A DNA stretch of 14,757 bases, taken from CAZGHF01 sp964525595. Its GTDB lineage: Bacteria > Patescibacteriota > Minisyncoccia > UBA6257 > GWB1-50-10. The stretch is taken from positions 1-14,757 of the forward strand of contig CAZGHF010000015.1 of NCBI GenBank assembly GCA_964525595.1. The letters are read 5' to 3'. This document shows, piece by piece, positions 11,419 through 14,757 of the stretch (its first letter is position 1; each line of letters starts with the position of its first letter). The notes below the pieces were generated by a model, which had not been told where the DNA came from, searched no databases, and saw only the letters and a program-made list of their open reading frames with translations. The translations under genes were made by a program, and so were the position numbers.

Positions 11419-13131
11419 TCACTTAAGTTCGTTTATTTTTCTTGCAATAACGTTAACTCTCACCATAATATCGGAGAGTTTCCCGCTCTCGTCCTTTTCT
11501 TCAGCCAGACGAATTTCTTTTCGAAGATCTTCGAGTTCATGCTTTAAAGATTCAATTTGAAGTTGTTTTACTAATTCTTCAAACTCTTGGCTTAAAAATT
11601 CCTCGCCTTTATCAGTAAATTCATAACTTCCCTGAAGTTCAAGAAACCCACCCTCTTCTTTTTCAGGACTTGATAGAATATCACGATATTCGGGAGGTAG
11701 CCACTCCTCGTAGGAGTCTAATCGCAAGCGGAGATCGGGACTCGTAAGTACCAGAGACAGAAGACGGGCGGAAATTAAATCCATTCTTTTTCTGGGCCCT
11801 AAAGGACTCTCTACCGCCTCAAGGATTTCTTTATCCTTCCCGCCGGACAAAACTGCCTGCTGATGAGGGAGGTTATCAAGCTCGTTCGCCAGAGCTATCT
11901 CCGAAATACCGGAGTAGCGAGAAAGAACTTTTAGCCACTCACTCGCCTCCACCTTGCTTTTGAGGTTGTGGATTTTTAAAAGCATTTTCCGAAGCACCCT
12001 TTTTTTCTCCGCAATATCGCTTCCTAAATTTGCGAAATAATGCTCAAAAAGATTTATTAATGCGGGTTTTGCTTCTTTAATTGCCCGATTGAGATACTCT
12101 TGGTCGGCGGCGACAGCTTCAGCCGGATCTTTAAACTTGCCTAAATCCACAACTTTAGTGTGAAAATCATAGGCGTTGAAAGTGTCAAGTGCCCGTTCTA
12201 GAGCCCGTCTACCGGCATCATCATTATCAAAACTTAAAATCACTGTGTCCGCCACACGTTTCAATCTTGAAAGATGATCCCGAGTTAAACCCGTACCCGA
12301 GACGGCAACGACATATTTCACGTCTGCCTGCCAAGCCATTAAAAGGTCCATCTGACCTTCAACCATAAAAACTGTGCGAGTCTTCGCAATCTCTCTCTTT
12401 GACTTGTCAAAACCATACAATATCCTCGATTTCGAAAAAATAGGAGTCTCCGGCGAATTCAAGTATTTGGGCGCTTTTGATTCTTCTTCCCGTAAAAGTC
12501 GGCCGGTAAAAGCAACTGTTTTTCCAAGTGAATTGGAAATAGGAAAAATAATCCGACCTCGAAATCTATCCCGATAAAGCCCGCTGGTATTTTTATGAGT
12601 GAGGCCGGCTCTTGCAATATCCAAAACATCAAATCCGAGATTTATCAAATAAACGGTGAGTGTATCGCCTGCCGGTGAGACTGGCGCAAAACCCAGTTCA
12701 AACTCCTCAATCGTCCGGGGGGTGAGACCTCTTCCTTTTAAATATTCCAGCGCTTCTCTATTTTTTGAAAGCTCATTTATATAAAAAGACTTAGCCGCCT
12801 CATGAAGCTTATAAAGAATCCCTAATTGTTTCTCGAGGGCCGGATTAATCGTACTTACCGCCACCCCGGCTTTCTCAGCCAACGCTCGGAGAGCTTCTGG
12901 AAATTCCAGGTTTTCATGACGCATCATGAAAGTTATCAAATCGCCGCCGGCATCACAACCAAAGCAATGCCAAATCTTCCGCTCAGGTGAAACTATAAAA
13001 GACGGAGTTTTCTCCGTGTGGAAAGGACAAAGCGCCTTAAAATTCTTGCCGGCTGGCAGAAGTTTCAGATAAGAACGTAAAAAATCAACCAAATCCAACC
13101 TTTCTTTAATTAGGTCGGTTTCTCGAGCCAT
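11419..13131 (-). CDS. dnaG: DNA primase
   Basis: Primase synthesises RNA primers for lagging-strand replication. The CHC2 zinc-binding domain is complete (C35-PF-H38 and C56-FG-C59). The catalytic core includes YLKGRGLTPRTIEEFELGFA (130-149) and RFRGRIIFPISN (189-200). TOPRIM motifs are FMVEGQMDLL with the glutamate E258, and SFDNDDAGRRA with D302 and D304. KFKDPAE (332-338) fits the conserved KDPD-like loop. The C-terminal portion (about 350-570) is the poorly conserved DnaB-interacting region. The length of 570 aa is typical. It is followed by rpoD after 19 nt, the conserved macromolecular-synthesis pair; rpsU, the usual first member, is not adjacent. A promoter-like pair lies just upstream and may give an almost leaderless mRNA. 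Confidence 0.97.
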   Translation of the reverse strand: MARETDLIKERLDLVDFLRSYLKLLPAGKNFKALCPFHTEKTPSFIVSPERKIWHCFGCDAGGDLITFMMRHENLEFPEALRALAEKAGVAVSTINPALEKQLGILYKLHEAAKSFYINELSKNREALEYLKGRGLTPRTIEEFELGFAPVSPAGDTLTVYLINLGFDVLDIARAGLTHKNTSGLYRDRFRGRIIFPISNSLGKTVAFTGRLLREEESKAPKYLNSPETPIFSKSRILYGFDKSKREIAKTRTVFMVEGQMDLLMAWQADVKYVVAVSGTGLTRDHLSRLKRVADTVILSFDNDDAGRRALERALDTFNAYDFHTKVVDLGKFKDPAEAVAADQEYLNRAIKEAKPALINLFEHYFANLGSDIAEKKRVLRKMLLKIHNLKSKVEASEWLKVLSRYSGISEIALANELDNLPHQQAVLSGGKDKEILEAVESPLGPRKRMDLISARLLSLVLTSPDLRLRLDSYEEWLPPEYRDILSSPEKEEGGFLELQGSYEFTDKGEEFLSQEFEELVKQLQIESLKHELEDLRKEIRLAEEKDESGKLSDIMVRVNVIARKINELK

Positions 13132-13336
13132 TGTTCAATAAGTTTAATCCTTAAATAAACCGAAATCAAACCGCTCCGGCTTGCGTTCAAATGGTCATGA
13201 TGCTTTCAAATTCCAGGTTTAGTGAAAACAAAAGACCAAGATGACCCCGGAGGAAAGGCACTACAGGCACCAAAAACCTCAGCCGCTCCGGAAACAAAAG
13301 CTTCTTGTTTATTCTTGCCTAATTCTAGTAAACAAA
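13132..13336. other. 205-nt gap between mscS and dnaG, no gene recognised
   Basis: No reading frame with a plausible start or family match is seen on either strand. It contains a weak 7-bp hairpin TTGTTTA/TAAACAA (13305-13311/13329-13335) just after the mscS stop, a split inverted repeat GGTCAT/ATGACC (13193-13198/13241-13246), and a repeated CCGCTCCGG (13172-13180 and 13284-13291 region). It is more G+C-rich in the middle than the coding flanks. A small RNA is possible; it could also be decayed sequence. Confidence 0.4.
13141..13169 (-). promoter_or_regulatory. Possible dnaG-rpoD promoter
   Basis: On the minus strand TTGATT (13164-13169), a 17-nt spacer and TAAACT (13141-13146) match sigma-70 boxes at 4 of 6 positions each. 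The -10 lies 9 nt before the dnaG ATG, so the mRNA would have only a few leader bases. No Shine-Dalgarno precedes the ATG, which is consistent with that. The match is modest in AT-rich sequence. Confidence 0.35.
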
Positions 13337-14368
13337 TTAAAGCTTTTTTTGATACACAACCCTTGTGGGATAAGCCATTTCTATCCCCTCTTTTTCAAAT
13401 TTTTCTTTGACACTAAGAAGAATTTTTTCATTTATATCCTTGTATTTGCTGTAAACACTTGTTCCAACGTAATAGACGACCTCAAAAGAAAGAGCAGAAT
13501 CGTCAAACTGGGAAAAATGGGCCCGATCGAAACGAACAAACTCAACCGAACTGATAATTTTTTCAATAATTTTGGGAATGCGCTTTAATAATCTGTTCGG
13601 TGTCTCATAAACGACGCCGAAAGAGAAAACAACCCGCCGCTCCTGCATTCTTTTGAAATTCTGGATTTGGGTTGAGGTCAGCTCCCGATTTGAGATAACA
13701 ATCTCCTCGCCTTGAAGAGCGCGAATACGAGTCGTTTTAATCCCAATTTTTTCAACAACACCAGCCTTGTCGCCAACCTTAATAAAATCACCAATCACGA
13801 AAGGCTTGTCAAAATAAATTGCGAAAGAACTGAAAAGGTCATTCAAAATATTTTGAAGAGCAAAAGCAATGGCAATTCCACCGATTCCCAAACCGGCAAC
13901 AAGCGAAGTAATGTTTATTCCCAAATTAGAGAGAATAAAAAGAACGGCGCCAATCCAGAGAATTATTTTTGCAAGTTTTCCCAGAGCCCGATAAGCAGTT
14001 TTGGCTTCGGGTTCTTTTTCCTTGCGAACTTTTTTCTTTATTCCGTAGTCAATCACAACCTGAAAAGCAACCACTACCTGATAAACAATCCAGGTTATCA
14101 GAACGACATCGACAACTTTATCAAGGGTTCTGTTAATTTCCAAAAAACTGAGAGCGAAATAAAAAGCAAGAAAAATGTAAAACGGCGGCCGCAAGGTTTC
14201 CAAAACCCCGATTAACGTATCATCGATGTCAGTTTTAGTGCGTTTCGACAATTTTCTAAAGCGGTTCAGGGCAACATTCTGGAAAACCTTAAAAATCAAA
14301 ACAAAAACAACAAAGGCAAGAAAAGCAATCACATACTCCGGAAGTGAAAAATATTTTTCAATCATCAC
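13337..14368 (-). CDS. mscS: Small-conductance mechanosensitive channel (MscS family)
   Basis: MscS channels open under membrane tension and release solutes during hypo-osmotic shock. Hydrophobic segments lie near residues 12-30, 60-80, 85-110 and 133-150. They are followed by the pore helix region ITSLVAGLGIGGIAIAFAL and QNILNDLFSSFAIYFDKPF, the family signature with its Gly/Ala-rich packing face. The beta domain follows with IGDFIKVGDKAGVVEKIGI and TTRIRALQGEEIVISNREL. The mixed alpha/beta C-terminal domain ends at residue 343. The length is slightly longer than E. coli MscS (286), as in YnaI-like or TM-extended members. The start may be the GTG at 14366-14368 or the adjacent ATG at 14363-14365. 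A TATTAT box 8 nt before that ATG suggests little or no leader. Confidence 0.92.
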   Translation of the reverse strand: MMIEKYFSLPEYVIAFLAFVVFVLIFKVFQNVALNRFRKLSKRTKTDIDDTLIGVLETLRPPFYIFLAFYFALSFLEINRTLDKVVDVVLITWIVYQVVVAFQVVIDYGIKKKVRKEKEPEAKTAYRALGKLAKIILWIGAVLFILSNLGINITSLVAGLGIGGIAIAFALQNILNDLFSSFAIYFDKPFVIGDFIKVGDKAGVVEKIGIKTTRIRALQGEEIVISNRELTSTQIQNFKRMQERRVVFSFGVVYETPNRLLKRIPKIIEKIISSVEFVRFDRAHFSQFDDSALSFEVVYYVGTSVYSKYKDINEKILLSVKEKFEKEGIEMAYPTRVVYQKKL

Positions 14369-14373
14369 ACCCT

Positions 14374-14402
14374 ATAATAACAAATCATCATTCATACACC
14401 AA
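14374..14402 (-). promoter_or_regulatory. Possible mscS promoter
   Basis: On the minus strand TTGGTG (14397-14402), a 17-nt spacer and TATTAT (14374-14379) resemble sigma-70 boxes, with a good -10 and a poor -35. The -10 ends 5 nt before the GTG and 8 nt before the ATG of mscS, so the transcript would be nearly leaderless. The -35 abuts the GC-rich hairpin at 14403-14423. Confidence 0.35.
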
Positions 14403-14423
14403 CCCGCCCCGGGGAGGGGCGGG
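14403..14423. terminator. GC-rich hairpin between the H1-like gene and mscS
   Basis: CCCGCCCC (14403-14410) and GGGGCGGG (14416-14423) form a perfect 8-bp stem around GGGGA. It lies 19 nt after the stop of the H1-like gene in the direction of transcription. It lacks a U tract (the following bases are TTGGTGTATG), so termination is uncertain; a REP-like palindrome is the alternative. It stands out as a G+C island in AT-rich surroundings. Confidence 0.4.
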
Positions 14424-14442
14424 ATTCGAGAACGAGCATGAA

Positions 14443-14661
14443 CTATCTCCTTCTTTTCCTTCTCTTCGGAGCCGCTTTCTTGGCCACCTTTCTCTTTCTT
14501 CTCTTCGGAGCCGCTTTCTTGGCTACTCTTCTCTTTCTTCTCTTTGGCGCGGCTTTCTTAGCTGTTCTCCTTCTTCTCTTCGGAGCCGCTTTCTTGGCTA
14601 CTCTCTTTCTTCTTCTCTTCGGCGCGGCTTTCTTGGCTTTTCTTCTTTTTCTTGCTGCCAT
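14443..14661 (-). CDS. Histone H1-like basic repeat protein
   Basis: A 72-residue protein made almost entirely of Lys, Arg, Ala and Pro, with no acidic residue. After MAARKRRKA it has five tandem units of 12-13 residues built on KKAAPKRR followed by basic residues and usually VA or TA. This matches the Ala/Lys/Pro-rich tails of H1-like proteins (compare HC1/HC2 of Chlamydia and AlgP-type C-termini), which bind and compact DNA non-specifically. The protein is expected on the nucleoid. The ATG has no clear ribosome-binding site; a TATTAT box (14670-14675) lies 8 nt upstream. The antisense reading of the repeats is a long hydrophobic frame and is not a gene. The low complexity could give chance frames, but the regular repeats, ATG and strand agreement with neighbours favour a real gene. 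Confidence 0.75.
   Translation of the reverse strand: MAARKRRKAKKAAPKRRRKRVAKKAAPKRRRRTAKKAAPKRRKRRVAKKAAPKRRKRKVAKKAAPKRRKRRR
14446..14635 (-). repeat. Five tandem 36-39 bp coding repeats
   Basis: The plus strand shows recurring CTTCTCTTCGGAGCCGCTTTC (split here at its 20-nt core) or CTTCGGCGCGGC variants, each followed by TTGGC or TAGC. The copies encode the KKAAPKRR units. The variants differ mainly at synonymous or Lys/Arg positions, so the protein repeat is conserved while the DNA drifts. Such repeats tend to change copy number by slippage. Confidence 0.7.
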
Positions 14662-14757
14662 TTTTTAAAATAATATTTGCGACAGTCGACCAAGTTGTCA
14701 CTTAGTTTAAGGAGTCAAAAAAATTTTCCTTATACATTAATTATAGAACTTTTATTT
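14662..14757 (-). other. Upstream region of the H1-like gene, no gene seen
   Basis: The last 96 nt are AT-rich. On the minus strand TATTAT (14670-14675) sits 8 nt before the ATG, but no good -35 is at the right distance; GTGACA and TTGACT are both too far upstream. TATAAT also occurs near 14743. Nothing else can be supported. Confidence 0.3.

Noticed and set aside
13241..13275. GGAGGAAAGGC resembling the conserved RNase P RNA or SRP RNA core
   Set aside because: The rest of the conserved RNase P positions are missing, the space before mscS is too short, and the SRP tetraloop context does not match.
13712..14215. 167-codon plus-strand frame inside mscS
   Set aside because: It is Asn/Lys/Ser-rich without family features and lies wholly opposite a clear MscS coding sequence.
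14446..14635. Regularly spaced repeats as a CRISPR array
   Set aside because: The units are adjacent with no unique spacers and encode an in-frame protein repeat.
14438..14668. Plus-strand hydrophobic Leu/Phe/Ala-rich frame
   Set aside because: It is the antisense of the Lys/Arg/Ala repeats; the repetition is explained by the H1-like gene, which has the strand of its neighbours.

Overview
The window reads as a chromosomal segment of a Candidate Phyla Radiation (Patescibacteria) bacterium, most likely Parcubacteria-like. The evidence is family content and protein architecture: a signal-peptide protein with a DUF5667-type domain, an alanyl-tRNA synthetase lacking both the beta-barrel linker and the C-Ala domain, an FtsA/PilM-like protein paired with a single-pass envelope protein, and very tight gene packing. 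The genetic code looks standard: rpoA, rpmJ, infA and the DUF5667-type gene all end in TGA at positions that make sense, so TGA is not recoded as in Gracilibacteria or Absconditabacteria. No phylogenetic test was possible.

Layout: every intact gene is on the minus strand. From right to left (transcription order) there is a 72-aa histone H1-like repeat protein, an MscS channel, dnaG, rpoD, a secreted DUF5667-type protein overlapping alaS, then one plus-strand TrpR-family gene interrupted by an in-frame TGA and convergent with alaS. Next come tsaC/yrdC (divergent from the TrpR-like gene), the FtsA/PilM-like gene and its membrane partner, and finally the alpha-operon block infA-rpmJ-rpsM-rpsK-rpsD-rpoA-rplQ, with rplQ cut by the window edge. 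The block is preceded by the envelope gene, not by the usual secY-adk-map.

How the genes work together: the left third is translation and transcription core (IF-1, L36, S13, S11, S4, RNAP alpha, L17). The centre pairs tRNA modification and charging (TsaC, AlaRS) with an apparent envelope pair. The right third is the classic dnaG-rpoD replication/transcription pair plus a channel and a DNA-compacting protein. RNAP alpha has no CTD and ends in an AT-hook-like basic tail, and sigma starts with about 63 residues containing about 40 Lys/Arg and no acidic residue.

The most interesting non-coding signals are these. (1) Three leaders in the ribosomal block (infA, rpsK, rpoA) are each bracketed by perfect 13-16 bp inverted repeats whose proximal arm abuts or overlaps the start codon; infA and rpoA share the core TTCTAACGGG. 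(2) A 26-nt palindrome sits between tsaC and the TrpR-like gene, contains -10 boxes on both strands, and shares an 11-mer with the FtsA-like promoter. (3) A cluster of hairpins is embedded in frame in the linker of the envelope protein. (4) Several genes have -10-like boxes only 6-9 nt before the start codon, suggesting leaderless or nearly leaderless mRNAs. No tRNA, rRNA, CRISPR array, IS element or prophage gene was seen.
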